The translations under genes were made by a program, and so were the position numbers. From Gammaproteobacteria bacterium (lineage in GTDB: Bacteria; Pseudomonadota; Gammaproteobacteria; Burkholderiales; Rhodocyclaceae), in the NCBI GenBank assembly GCA_029289265.1, contig JARFTX010000001.1, positions 147,849 through 211,848 on the forward strand: a stretch of DNA of 64,000 nucleotides. The letters run 5' to 3'. The notes under the pieces are model-generated. The model ran no database searches and was not told where the DNA came from. It saw nothing but the letters and a program-made list of their open reading frames with translations. Positions 8,333 to 16,850 of the stretch are shown here, in pieces. Numbering within the stretch: the stretch's first letter is position 1; each line of letters starts with the position of its first letter.

Positions 8333-9166
8333 ATGAAGAAGATGTTCAAACAGACGCTGGTGTTTGCAGCGCTCGCGATGGCGAGCGGCTTTGCCGCGGC
8401 GCAGATCACCAATACGCCGCACAACCTGACCTCGACCGGGCCGGGGCCGAATACGCAGTCGAACACCGACCAGATCTGCGTGTTCTGCCACACCCCGCAC
8501 GGTTCGAATCAGAACGTCGAGGCGCCCCTGTGGAACAAGGCGAATACCGCGACGACCTTCACGACCTATTCGACCCAGAACTCGTCGACGATCGACGGCG
8601 CGGTGCTCGAGGTCGGTTCGGTGTCGCTCGCCTGTCTGTCGTGCCACGACGGTACGCAGGCGATGGACAACATGTTCAACGCGCCGGGTAGTGGCACGGG
8701 TGTCGGTGACGGCACCGCGGGCGTGAGCCAGAATTACTCCTGGACGGGCAGCAACGTCGTGACCGGCATCGCCAACCTGGGGGCCGACCTGACCAACGAC
8801 CACCCGATCGGCATCCAGTACTGCGGCGGCGGTGTCAGCGGGACCGGCACTACGGTCAATGGTACCTGCGCCGATGCCGACTTCATCGGGCCGGGCGGCT
8901 CGCAATCGACCCGTCTGCGCACGGCAAACATCAACAATCAGCAGGTGTTCTGGGTGAATGTCGGTGCCGACAACGCGATTCGCAGCTCTACCGACATCAT
9001 TCTCTATACCCGTGACTTCGTGGGCAACGGCGGTTTTGGTCCGTCGGTGGAGTGCGCCTCCTGCCACGATCCCCACGTCAGTGCGGCTAACCGCGGCGGT
9101 GAGATGAACTTCATGCGCGTCACCACGGCCGGCAGCCAGATCTGCCTGGCGTGCCACGTGAAGTGA
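8333..9166 (+). CDS. Tetraheme c-type cytochrome, candidate extracellular filament (OmcE-like) subunit
   Basis: A 277-residue exported protein with a signal peptide (1-23) and CVFCH (49-53), CLSCH (101-105), CASCH (241-245) and CLACH (271-275). It has exactly eight histidines: four in the heme motifs and four others (H30, H56, H157, H248), just enough for four bis-His hemes. The rest is Gly/Ser/Thr/Asn-rich with few charges, unusual for a soluble periplasmic carrier and typical of extracellular material; Cys164 and Cys179 could form a disulfide. Order and motifs (ICVFCHTPHG, DHPIG, ECASCHDPH) resemble the OmcE family of polymerising tetraheme cytochromes. The gene stands alone between a sigma54 candidate and a strong terminator, with AGGGGG six bases before the ATG, which suggests high expression. 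Confidence 0.85.
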   Translation: MKKMFKQTLVFAALAMASGFAAAQITNTPHNLTSTGPGPNTQSNTDQICVFCHTPHGSNQNVEAPLWNKANTATTFTTYSTQNSSTIDGAVLEVGSVSLACLSCHDGTQAMDNMFNAPGSGTGVGDGTAGVSQNYSWTGSNVVTGIANLGADLTNDHPIGIQYCGGGVSGTGTTVNGTCADADFIGPGGSQSTRLRTANINNQQVFWVNVGADNAIRSSTDIILYTRDFVGNGGFGPSVECASCHDPHVSAANRGGEMNFMRVTTAGSQICLACHVK

Positions 9167-9242
9167 CGAGATCTGCGGCATAGCGGTGCTGGCGCGGAGA
9201 GAGTGATTTCGCACTAGACGCCCGGTTGCCGCGCACCTGAAG

Positions 9243-9276
9243 GAGGTCAGGCGGGGAACTCGCCTGACCTCTTTTT
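9243..9276 (+). terminator. Rho-independent terminator after the tetraheme gene
   Basis: A perfect 11-bp stem (GAGGTCAGGCG pairing with CGCCTGACCTC) with a 7-base loop is followed directly by five T. A second small hairpin around a T-rich loop follows at about 9285-9302. It separates the tetraheme gene from the isomerase operon. Confidence 0.9.
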
Positions 9277-9339
9277 GCCAAATGGGGGCTTTTTTTCGCC
9301 CCGGGGCGCAATCCCCGATCACCAGGAATCCAGACCGAC

Positions 9340-10389
9340 ATGAACACCCCGATCCGCATCCTGTCCGGCGCGCTGGTCACGGCCGCTGTCTTCTTCAGCC
9401 CTTTCGCACTGGCCGCCGAACCTGCATCTTCGGCCGCCGCCGAGGCCCAGGCGCCGGCCGGTCACCACAGCTCGCCGCCATTCGTCGCCGTGGTGAACCG
9501 TACCGTGATCAGCTCGGCCGAGTTCGAGGCGGCGGCCAACGAGGCCGCGCGGCAGAAGTTCTATCACGGCACCCCCCCGGAGGGCGCTGTGGACGAGTTG
9601 ATCAGGGAAGTGGCGAATCGCATGATCGATCGCCTGCTGGTGCTGGAGGAGGCAAAGCGCCGGGGCGTCGAGGCGGATACCGCGGCCGTGGATGCCCGTA
9701 TCGCCCAGTACGAGCAACGCTATGGCAGCGCGCCGCGCTGGCAGGCGGAGCGCGAGACGATTCTTCCGGTGCTGCGTGAGCGCCTCGAGCAGGACAGCGT
9801 TCTCGACACGCTCGAAGCCGAAGTGCGCAAGGTGGCGCCGCCGGCCGAGGAGGCTGTGCGGGCCTATTACGCTGCGAACCCCGAGAAGTTCACCGAGCCC
9901 GAGAAGATGCGGCTCTCGGTGATTCTGCTGCAGGTCGATCCTTCGTCTGCGACCGCCGTGTGGGACGCAGCCGAAGCCGAGGCAGCGGCCCTGGTCCGGC
10001 GGCTCGAGGCGGGTGCCGACTTTGCGGAGCTCGCGCGCCTGCATTCATCGCACGAGTCTGCCGGGATCGGAGGCGACCTGGGCTACCTGCATCGCGGAAT
10101 GCTGCCCGACGGCATACAGGACAAGATCGACTCCATGAAGCCCGGCGACCTGTCGCCGCCGACGCGCGTTCTCCAGGGTTACGCGGTGTTCCGCTACGAG
10201 GCGCTGGAACCGCAGAAGCACCACGTTTTCGAGACGGTGCGCGAGCGCGCCACGGACCTGCTGTTGCGCGACCTCGCCGAGCAAGCCTGGGACGAGTTCA
10301 TCAAGGACTTGCGCAAAGCGGCACGCATCGAACTCAACACGCAGCGCTATCCGGCGCTCGCGGCGCAAGCAGGGGCTGCCGGGCGGTAA
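9340..10389 (+). CDS. Periplasmic peptidyl-prolyl isomerase, PpiC/SurA type
   Basis: A 349-residue exported protein: signal peptide (MNTPIRILSGALVTAAVFFSP), an N-terminal helical SurA-like chaperone region with EFEAAANEAARQKFYHG, and a parvulin domain at about 185-290 (motifs SVILLQVDPSS, GADFAELARLHS, GGDLGYLHRGMLPDG). Parvulins catalyse cis-trans isomerisation of X-Pro bonds and help fold outer-membrane and secreted proteins. It lies between the tetraheme gene and the beta-barrel gene, so its likely clients are those two. PpiC-type isomerases recur beside filament-cytochrome genes in Geobacter-like bacteria. No good Shine-Dalgarno sequence stands next to the ATG; AGGA lies 13 bases upstream. 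Confidence 0.88.
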   Translation: MNTPIRILSGALVTAAVFFSPFALAAEPASSAAAEAQAPAGHHSSPPFVAVVNRTVISSAEFEAAANEAARQKFYHGTPPEGAVDELIREVANRMIDRLLVLEEAKRRGVEADTAAVDARIAQYEQRYGSAPRWQAERETILPVLRERLEQDSVLDTLEAEVRKVAPPAEEAVRAYYAANPEKFTEPEKMRLSVILLQVDPSSATAVWDAAEAEAAALVRRLEAGADFAELARLHSSHESAGIGGDLGYLHRGMLPDGIQDKIDSMKPGDLSPPTRVLQGYAVFRYEALEPQKHHVFETVRERATDLLLRDLAEQAWDEFIKDLRKAARIELNTQRYPALAAQAGAAGR

Positions 10390-10401
10390 CTCGGGCATCG
10401 G

Positions 10402-12609
10402 ATGCCGAGACGCTTTCACGACCCCGTTGGCGGGACCATGCCTGCGTCGCGGGCAGGATCACGCTCGGAACCCTCACGCACCTGCCTCGCTCGGCTGGTG
10501 GGGGGGATGCTGATCGGTGTTTCGGGGCCTGTTCTCGCCGTCGGCCCAGGGGATACGTACCCCCATGCTGTGACTTTGGCGCTCGCAGCCGGTGGCGATT
10601 TCGGCGTCCGGAACCCTTTCGTGCCTCCCCGGCCGGAAGCGCCGCTGCAATTCGCGCAGGCTGCCGCGCCGGTTGCGGCGGACGTCTCGACCGGGGACGG
10701 TACTGCGCCCCCGGAGGAGCAGCTCGAGTCTGCGACGGCAAGCGAGGCCGGGGGCAGCGGTGAGGGCGGCATCGCGGCCGAGGTCGTCGGCGACGACGAG
10801 TTTCTGCCCGCGGACGAGCTCGACGTACCTTTGCCAGCGGGGCCCCGGCCGGCACCCGGAGCGCAGGTTGCGGTCGAGCGGCCGGCCGGGCGGCAATGGG
10901 GACTTGCACCGGTGCGATGGGGCGGGCAACTTTCGGCCGGCTTGCGCTACAACTGGGCGGACGACGCGCCGAATCAGAACTCGCAAATCTACGAGGGGCG
11001 ACTGCGCGTCAACTCGTACATCATGCAACCGTACATCGCCCTGGTCTCGGGTGATTTCGGCCTCACCTTCTTCCGCTCGCAGGTGGTCGGGGGTGGGGGC
11101 ACCGATTCCGGCAGCTTCACCGGCACCTCGATCAACGGTAACGGTTCGCTCAACGTTTTTCCGCAAAGCCGCTTTCCGTTCCAGGCGACGCTGGCGCTCT
11201 CGGACAGCCGCAGTGATGGCACGCTTACGGCGACCAACACCCAACGCCGCCGGCTGAGTCTGCGGCAGGATTATCGCCCAGCCCTGGGCAATTGGCGTAC
11301 TTCAGGGCAATACGACCGCAGCGAGCTGTCGGGGAGTTTCGGGCGCGACACGGTCGACCGACTGGGGGCCGAGTACTCGATTCAACTCGGACAACACAGC
11401 CTGGGCGCGAACGGATCGTGGTCGAGCAACCGCCGCACCGACGGCACCCAATCGGACGTGATCGGGATCTTCCGACACGGCTTTCGTGCCAGCGACAGCC
11501 TGAGCATCGACTCGACCGCGACCTACACAGGGCAGGAGTTCGACATCGATCGCGCCAATCTGCGCTTGAGCGGCGACACCCGCAGCGCCCAGCTCTTTTC
11601 CTTCGCGTCCTGGACGCCCGCAGATTCGCCGTGGCGCGGCACGGCCAACCTGCGTTTCTTCGACAATCGCAGCACCGTCGGCATCAGCGAGTTCGCCAGC
11701 CGCAGCCTCGGCGGGAGCGCCAGTCTATCGTACGAGGCGAGCCGGAACCTGCGCCTGTTCGGTGTTTTGTCGGCCAACAGCAGCGAATCCGGCGGGGCGC
11801 GCAATGTCACGACGAGCCAGACGGTCGGTGCGAACTACAGCAGCGATACGCACATGTTCGGGCAGTACGGCTACAACTGGTACGGGTCCACGTCCTTCGT
11901 CAATTCGACCGCCTCCGAAGGCGACGGGCAGCGGTCGGTCAATGCCTCGCTCGGCCATTCCGTGCAGCGGACCTGGAACCCGACGGCGGTGACGCAGCTG
12001 CGGGGCAGCTTCAACCAGTCGGTCAATGCCAACCGCAGCTCGGGCGGCGACGCGGTGAGTTCGAGCACGCTCAACAACACGGCGAGCCTGACCCTGCAGG
12101 CGGCGCCGTCCGACCGTATCTCGGGCTTTCTCAGCGCGAGCCTCTCCGACAGCCGCACCTTCGGCGATAACGAGGGGTCGTTCCAGTTGCTCAACACCCA
12201 GTTGAGCGGGAATTGGCGCATCGACGCCGTGTCGCAACTGACGTCGAATCTGACCTGGCAGGTGTCGCGCCAGAGCAGTACGCTCACCGACATCCTCGGC
12301 GCGGGCACCACCACGCGCTCGAATACGAACAACATCTCCGGAAGCCTGGGCTATTCCAACGTGCGCTTTTTCGGCGTCCGAAACCTGCGCTACACCGCGG
12401 ACTTCCGCGCCGACACCAGCCAGTCCTCGCAGCGAGCGGCGGGAGATCCCGATGCCGGCCGCGATCGCGTCAGCCTCGACCTGGACCAGAGGCTGCGCTA
12501 TCGTATCGGCCGCCTCGACACCGAGCTGCAGGCGCGCATCGGGCGGGTCGAGGACCGCAATCAGGGCTTGATCTTCTTCAAGGTCAGCAGGGACTTCGGG
12601 GCGTTCTGA
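10402..12609 (+). CDS. Large outer-membrane beta-barrel protein (porin of a possible electron conduit)
   Basis: About 735 residues. After a signal peptide (hydrophobic part LVGGMLIGVSGPVLA) comes a low-complexity Pro/Ala/Glu region to about residue 170, then some 550 residues of alternating amphipathic strands with Tyr, Trp, Phe, Ser and Asn at turns (LSAGLRYNW, LSLRQDYRP, FFKVSRDFGAF). The C-terminal Phe after aromatic alternation is the usual outer-membrane insertion signal. Size suggests a barrel of more than 20 strands. With the isomerase upstream and triheme cytochromes downstream it could be the porin of a porin-cytochrome conduit or the export channel for the tetraheme protein. It is not recognisably MtrB. 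An in-frame ATG at 10438 may be the true start. Confidence 0.75.
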   Translation: MPRRFHDPVGGTMPASRAGSRSEPSRTCLARLVGGMLIGVSGPVLAVGPGDTYPHAVTLALAAGGDFGVRNPFVPPRPEAPLQFAQAAAPVAADVSTGDGTAPPEEQLESATASEAGGSGEGGIAAEVVGDDEFLPADELDVPLPAGPRPAPGAQVAVERPAGRQWGLAPVRWGGQLSAGLRYNWADDAPNQNSQIYEGRLRVNSYIMQPYIALVSGDFGLTFFRSQVVGGGGTDSGSFTGTSINGNGSLNVFPQSRFPFQATLALSDSRSDGTLTATNTQRRRLSLRQDYRPALGNWRTSGQYDRSELSGSFGRDTVDRLGAEYSIQLGQHSLGANGSWSSNRRTDGTQSDVIGIFRHGFRASDSLSIDSTATYTGQEFDIDRANLRLSGDTRSAQLFSFASWTPADSPWRGTANLRFFDNRSTVGISEFASRSLGGSASLSYEASRNLRLFGVLSANSSESGGARNVTTSQTVGANYSSDTHMFGQYGYNWYGSTSFVNSTASEGDGQRSVNASLGHSVQRTWNPTAVTQLRGSFNQSVNANRSSGGDAVSSSTLNNTASLTLQAAPSDRISGFLSASLSDSRTFGDNEGSFQLLNTQLSGNWRIDAVSQLTSNLTWQVSRQSSTLTDILGAGTTTRSNTNNISGSLGYSNVRFFGVRNLRYTADFRADTSQSSQRAAGDPDAGRDRVSLDLDQRLRYRIGRLDTELQARIGRVEDRNQGLIFFKVSRDFGAF

Positions 12610-12732
12610 GGTGAAGGCCGAACTTTTTGCCGGGCCGGATTTCCACCTTGACGCGATTCGAACGCGCACAGGCGGGCTCTTGTGGACCCGTGAGGCGGCA
12701 GACGCCGGGCTCGACCCGGGAAACTCAGGGAA

Positions 12733-13329
12733 ATGGTGAAGAGACAGGTCGGCTTGTTGAGGGTTTGGGTTGTGGCCGTGCTGGTCGCGGCCGGTTCGAT
12801 GCCGTCGGCGTGGGCGCAGCAGCGATGGCTGCCGATCGCGGAGGACGGCTTGCGTGATCCGGCGAGTCCGGCGGTGCGCCTGCTGCAGCCGCCGGAAGAG
12901 GCATTGTCCAAGCTCGAGCCGGATACGGCCGGCAATCAGGTCCGCTGGGTCAAGGCGCTGGACAAGGGGCAAATCGAGCCGCGGAGCAGCATCCTGCCCG
13001 GGACCGAGGTCGAGGTGTACGACGGCGACGTCTATCTCAACCTCCGCGGCGGCATGCCGCCGGTGCGCTTCCCGCACCGGGAACATACGCTGTGGCTCGC
13101 GTGCAGCAATTGCCACGACGAGATCTTCAAGAAGGAGCCCGGCTCCAACAAGCTGAGCATGTTTGTGATTCTGCAGGGGGAACAGTGCGGGGTGTGCCAC
13201 GGCGCCGTGGCTTTCCCGCTGACCGAATGCAGCCGTTGCCACAATACGACGCGTGAGGAAGCGCTGGCGGCAGTCGAACGGCAGCAGGCCGAGCGTGCTG
13301 CCGCCAAGGCGAAAGGGGCGGCTCGATGA
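12733..13329 (+). CDS. Triheme c7-type cytochrome
   Basis: A 198-residue exported protein (signal peptide to about residue 29) with three heme motifs clustered at the C-terminus: CSNCH (124-128), CGVCH (152-156) and CSRCH (166-170). Histidines at FPHREH (115, 118) can serve as distal ligands. The module (VRFPHREHTLWLACSNCHDEIF, then QCGVCHG-VAFP, then CxxCH) is shared with the C-terminal halves of the proteins at 20376 and 28669. The N-terminal 100 residues also share a segment (NQVRWVKALDKGQI) with those proteins. c7 domains are small electron-wire modules. The stop overlaps the next triheme gene by four bases. Confidence 0.87.
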   Translation: MVKRQVGLLRVWVVAVLVAAGSMPSAWAQQRWLPIAEDGLRDPASPAVRLLQPPEEALSKLEPDTAGNQVRWVKALDKGQIEPRSSILPGTEVEVYDGDVYLNLRGGMPPVRFPHREHTLWLACSNCHDEIFKKEPGSNKLSMFVILQGEQCGVCHGAVAFPLTECSRCHNTTREEALAAVERQQAERAAAKAKGAAR

Positions 13330-13706
13330 CGGTGCGCTGGCTCGTGGTTGTGCTGGCGGCGATGTTTCTCGCCCTGATCGCGATGCCGGCGCAGTCCGAG
13401 TACGCGGACGTGGTGCTGAACCGCTTCTCGGAGAAGGAAGGGATGCGTCCGGTGGTTTTCCCCCATTGGTTTCACCGCATACGCTTTCGCTGCAAGGTGT
13501 GCCATTCGGAACTCGGCTTCAAGATGCGCGCCGGGGCGAACGAGGTGCGCATGACGGACATCATCGAGGGCCGCTTCTGCGGCATGTGCCATGACGGTCA
13601 GATCGCCTGGGCCGCGGACAACTGCGACCTTTGCCACTCGGGCAAACCCGGCCTGCCCCCGGGAATCTTCGGTGGACATGAAACCTCCGGTCCTGGCCGC
13701 TGGTAG
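13326..13706 (+). CDS. Small triheme c7-type cytochrome
   Basis: A 126-residue protein: signal peptide, then CKVCH (56-60), CGMCH (85-89) and CDLCH (100-104), with distal-ligand candidates in VFPHWFHRIRFR (47, 50). It is the close paralog of the gene at 19948 (same FPHWFHRIR-R-CKVCH block and II-G-FCG-CH-G-IAW block). ATGA overlap with the upstream triheme gene indicates coupled translation, so the two c7 proteins are probably made together, as the paralogous pair 19948/20376 also is. Likely a periplasmic electron carrier between inner-membrane and outer-membrane partners. Confidence 0.87.
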   Translation: MTVRWLVVVLAAMFLALIAMPAQSEYADVVLNRFSEKEGMRPVVFPHWFHRIRFRCKVCHSELGFKMRAGANEVRMTDIIEGRFCGMCHDGQIAWAADNCDLCHSGKPGLPPGIFGGHETSGPGRW

Positions 13707-14655
13707 GCGGCTTGCCCGCCTCGGGCGTGTCGCAGCCTTGGCGCTGCTGCTCGGGGCGTGCACGCTCCCGGCGGGTCAGGTCGTGCCAGCGGGATCGGGC
13801 GTTCCGAACCTTCTGGTGCCGCAGGGCGTGATCGTGGGTGGCTTCGCTGCGCCGGCGCAGCGCGCGTCCGGGTTTCCTGCGGAGAATGCCTTCGTCAAGC
13901 TGATGTATCCGTCGGCCCTGGCAGCCTCCGGCCCCGATCTTTTCGTCGTGGACAGCGGCCTGGGCGTGCTGCTGCGCGTCGATACGATTGCCCAGTCGAT
14001 TGCACGGATCGCGCCGGTGCCGACGGTTCCGGGCGCACGTGTAGCGGCTGGTCCGGACGGCAGCGTATACGTACTGCGGCCTGGACGCGGTTTCGTGCAG
14101 CGCTTTACCCGGGAGGGGATCGACTTGGGGAGTTTCGCGTCGCCCCCGGAAATCCTGCAGCCAGCGGGGTTGGTGATCGAGCCGATGCTGAATCGCCTGT
14201 GGGTCTCGGACAGCGCCGGGGGAGTCTTTGCGTTTCACCCTTCGGGCCGGATGGGTGAGCCGATTGCCGGCCGTGGCGACGGCTTTGCAACCCCCGAGTC
14301 CGGGGCGACGCTCCTGGCTGCGGGCGGGCGGCGTGTTTTCGGAGTCGATCCCGGTTGCCGCTGCCTGATCGAGTTCGATCGCAACGGCGCAGTGATGGGG
14401 CGCGTTGGCGAAGGCGAGCTGATCAATCCGGCCGCGATCGCAGTTGACCCGTTCGGGCGCGCCTGGGTGATGGATCGAGGCGATGGTCGGCTGAAGATCT
14501 TCGACGGCGACCGGCTCGCCTTCCATGCGCTGCCGGGTGAGCTCGGTTTGTCTGAGGTCACAGCGATCGCGATCAGCGATCAGAATGTCTACATTGCCGA
14601 TGGGCCGGGTGGCCGGATCGGCATGTTCGGATTGCTCGCGCCCGCTCGGAGGTAA
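13678..14655 (+). CDS. Propeller-type lipoprotein (divergent NHL)
   Basis: 325 residues with a lipobox LLGAC (Cys28) and about six propeller-like repeats (YPSALAASGPDLFVVD, INPAAIAVDPFGRAWVMD, AIAISDQNVYIADG). The repeats are weaker than those of the lipoproteins at 6865 and 14660, but spacing and position agree. The ATG at 13678 is chosen because GGTGG precedes it and the signal peptide begins there; this overlaps the upstream cytochrome by 29 bases. Cys-rich spot DPGCRCL (about residues 223-229) is unusual for the family. Likely surface or periplasmic scaffold of the cytochrome system; no catalytic motif seen. Confidence 0.78.
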   Translation: MKPPVLAAGRRLARLGRVAALALLLGACTLPAGQVVPAGSGVPNLLVPQGVIVGGFAAPAQRASGFPAENAFVKLMYPSALAASGPDLFVVDSGLGVLLRVDTIAQSIARIAPVPTVPGARVAAGPDGSVYVLRPGRGFVQRFTREGIDLGSFASPPEILQPAGLVIEPMLNRLWVSDSAGGVFAFHPSGRMGEPIAGRGDGFATPESGATLLAAGGRRVFGVDPGCRCLIEFDRNGAVMGRVGEGELINPAAIAVDPFGRAWVMDRGDGRLKIFDGDRLAFHALPGELGLSEVTAIAISDQNVYIADGPGGRIGMFGLLAPARR

Positions 14656-14659
14656 TTGA

Positions 14660-15763
14660 ATGACGAGGCAAGTGTCGCGACTGGCTGTGATGGGGGGGCT
14701 GCTGCTCGGGCTGCTCCTGACCGGGTGCGGGACGACCCCGACCACCCCGGCGCGTTTGCACCTTGGCGTGGTCGATGCGCCCGAGGGTGCGCGGATCATG
14801 TGGCCACCGGAGCCGGACGAGCCCCGCTATCAGTTCGCAGGGCAACTCACCGGCGAGGAAAATTTCGTCCGCGATGATCGCGCGGCGCGCGGCATGCGCA
14901 GCTTTCTCGCCTGGGTGGTGGGCCTCTTCGAGGAGGACCAGCCCAATGTGTTGCAGCGTCCGCAATCGGTGATCGGCGACGGTGCGGGCCGCATCTTCGT
15001 GACCGACGTCAGCCGCGGCGCCGTTTTTGTGTTCGACGAGCCGGAGGGCGAACTCAGGGTCTGGGAATTTGCGAATGGACTTCGCCCGTTCGTCGGGCCG
15101 GTGGGGATCGCGCTCGACGGACAGGGCGGCATCCTGGTTGCCGACGCTGAACTAGGCATCGTCGCTCACCTCGACCGCGACGGAAACAGCCTGGAGCCGC
15201 TGGGAGCCGGGCTGCTGCAACGCCCGACCGGTGTCGCCCGCGATCCCGCGACCGGCGAGATCTATGTCGCCGACACCCACGCCCACGACATCAAGGTCCT
15301 GTCGCCCGCGGGCGAGCTGCTGCGCACCCTCGGCCAGCGCGGCGAGGCGCCGGGCGAGTTCAATTTTCCCACCCACATCACCATCGTCGACGGTCGGCTC
15401 TACATTACCGACACGATGAACAGCCGCGTGCAGATCCTGCCGCTCGCCGGCGGCGAGCCGCGCATCGTCGGCGAACGGGGCCTCTTCTACGGCAATCTGG
15501 TGCGGCCCAAGGGGGTCGCGGTCGACAGCGAGAACAATCTCTACATCGTCGAGTCGTATTACGACAACCTGCTCGTCTTCAACGAGGAAGGCCAGTTCCT
15601 GATGCCGATAGGCGGCGTCGGGCACGGCACAGGCCGCTTCTACCTGCCATCGGGAGTGTGGGTAGACGCCTACGATCGGGTATTCGTCGCCGACACCTTC
15701 AACGGAAGGGTGACGTTGTTCCAGTACCTGGGCGGAGCCAAGGCCGACGGCGAAGGGCGTTGA
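14660..15763 (+). CDS. NHL-repeat beta-propeller lipoprotein
   Basis: 367 residues with lipobox LLTGC (Cys23) and clear NHL blades (RPTGVARDPATGEIYVAD, FNFPTHITIVDGRLYITD, RPKGVAVDSENNLYIVE, LPSGVWVDAYDRVFVAD). It shares the segment PPEPDEPRYQF with PPDEPRFVF of the lipoprotein at 6865, so the two are true paralogs. GGAGG stands seven bases before the ATG. It lies four bases after the preceding lipoprotein gene and ends shortly before resB; an operon from 9340 to 19629 is plausible. Function is inferred only from context: assembly or scaffolding of secreted cytochrome. Confidence 0.86.
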   Translation: MTRQVSRLAVMGGLLLGLLLTGCGTTPTTPARLHLGVVDAPEGARIMWPPEPDEPRYQFAGQLTGEENFVRDDRAARGMRSFLAWVVGLFEEDQPNVLQRPQSVIGDGAGRIFVTDVSRGAVFVFDEPEGELRVWEFANGLRPFVGPVGIALDGQGGILVADAELGIVAHLDRDGNSLEPLGAGLLQRPTGVARDPATGEIYVADTHAHDIKVLSPAGELLRTLGQRGEAPGEFNFPTHITIVDGRLYITDTMNSRVQILPLAGGEPRIVGERGLFYGNLVRPKGVAVDSENNLYIVESYYDNLLVFNEEGQFLMPIGGVGHGTGRFYLPSGVWVDAYDRVFVADTFNGRVTLFQYLGGAKADGEGR

Positions 15764-15801
15764 TTTCGGCAGGTCGGTCGCGGACCAGAACGGACGGCTC
15801 G

Positions 15802-16848
15802 ATGCGAGAGGACTTGGCGAAGGACGGGATCGACATCGGGGGAGTCGCCGGCGCGCTCGGCGGCGCGCGACGCGAGGCTGCACCGATGCGTCTGCTTCGA
15901 TCGGTCGCATCGCTCAAGGTCACTCTGGTCCTTATCGCGATGCTGGCCGTCGGGCTGGTGATCGCGTTCCGCTTCGAGCATTCGCGCATCTGGCCGATGG
16001 TGGTGCCGCTCGCGCTGCTTTCGCTGAATCTGATGGCCGCGATCGCGACGAATGCGGTGTTTCGGCGGCAGATGCCGTTGCTGGTGTTTCACCTGTGTCT
16101 CGTGGCGGTACTGTTGCTCGTGTCGGCGGGGCGGCTCACCTATCTCAAGGGCTTTGCAGGCGTGACCGACGGCGCGGTGTTCGACGGCGAATTGGCCGTG
16201 CGGGAGCAGGGGCCTTGGCATCGGGGGGCGCTCGATGAGGTGCGCTTTGCCAGCAGCGGCTTCACCATCGACTACGCACCCGGCTGGCAGCGGGGCGCGA
16301 CGCGCAATCAGGTGCTATGGCAGACCCCGGACGGGCGATGGGAGAAGGCCGAGATCGGCGACCAGGATCCGCTCGTGATTCGTGGCTACCGCTTCTACAC
16401 GACTTTCAACAAGGGCTTCGCACCGACGTTTCACTGGCAGCAGCCGGGCGGGCCCGAGTTGTACGGCTCGGTGCAGTTGCCGTCCTATCCACTCAATGAG
16501 TATTCGCAGGCGGTCGAGTGGATACCGCCCGGCAGCGATGTGGCGGTGTGGGTGATGCTGGACATCGACGAGATCGTGATCGATCCGGACGATTTCGCCC
16601 ATTTTCGGCTCCCCAACGACTACACCCTGGTCGTCAGGGTCGGTGACGAGCGCACCGAGATGCGGCCGGGCGATGCCATTGCGCTGGGCGACGGCACCCT
16701 GACCTTCGATGGACTGCGGAGTTGGATGGGCTATCGCGTGTTCTACGATTGGACCCTTCCGTGGCTGCTCGCCGCCTGCACGGTCGGGGTGTTGAGCCTG
16801 GGCGCTCACTTTTGGCAGAAATTCACGGCAAAACCCTGGGATGCGTGA
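15802..16848 (+). CDS. resB: ResB/Ccs1-like cytochrome c biogenesis protein
   Basis: 348 residues: three membrane helices near the N-terminus (about 37-57, 63-84, 91-110), a large periplasmic domain, and a C-terminal helix (WTLPWLLAACTVGVLSLGAHFW). This is the ResB (CcsB) topology, in a compact form compared with many of 450 residues or more. ResB works with CcsA/ResC to carry heme across the inner membrane and attach it to CXXCH motifs (System II). The next gene is the CcsA partner. ATG 15802 gives the usual cytoplasmic N-terminus. An apparent dedicated maturation pair for the island's 31 hemes. Confidence 0.82.
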   Translation: MREDLAKDGIDIGGVAGALGGARREAAPMRLLRSVASLKVTLVLIAMLAVGLVIAFRFEHSRIWPMVVPLALLSLNLMAAIATNAVFRRQMPLLVFHLCLVAVLLLVSAGRLTYLKGFAGVTDGAVFDGELAVREQGPWHRGALDEVRFASSGFTIDYAPGWQRGATRNQVLWQTPDGRWEKAEIGDQDPLVIRGYRFYTTFNKGFAPTFHWQQPGGPELYGSVQLPSYPLNEYSQAVEWIPPGSDVAVWVMLDIDEIVIDPDDFAHFRLPNDYTLVVRVGDERTEMRPGDAIALGDGTLTFDGLRSWMGYRVFYDWTLPWLLAACTVGVLSLGAHFWQKFTAKPWDA

Positions 16849-16850
16849 GG

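Noticed and set aside
10402-12609. Calling the barrel MtrB
   Set aside because: No decaheme MtrA or surface MtrC-like partner is nearby and no MtrB-specific motif was seen.
12608-12625. GG...TTTTTGC sequence before the triheme gene at 12733 resembling a sigma54 promoter
   Set aside because: Spacing between GG and GC is 13 bases and the -24 box is poor.
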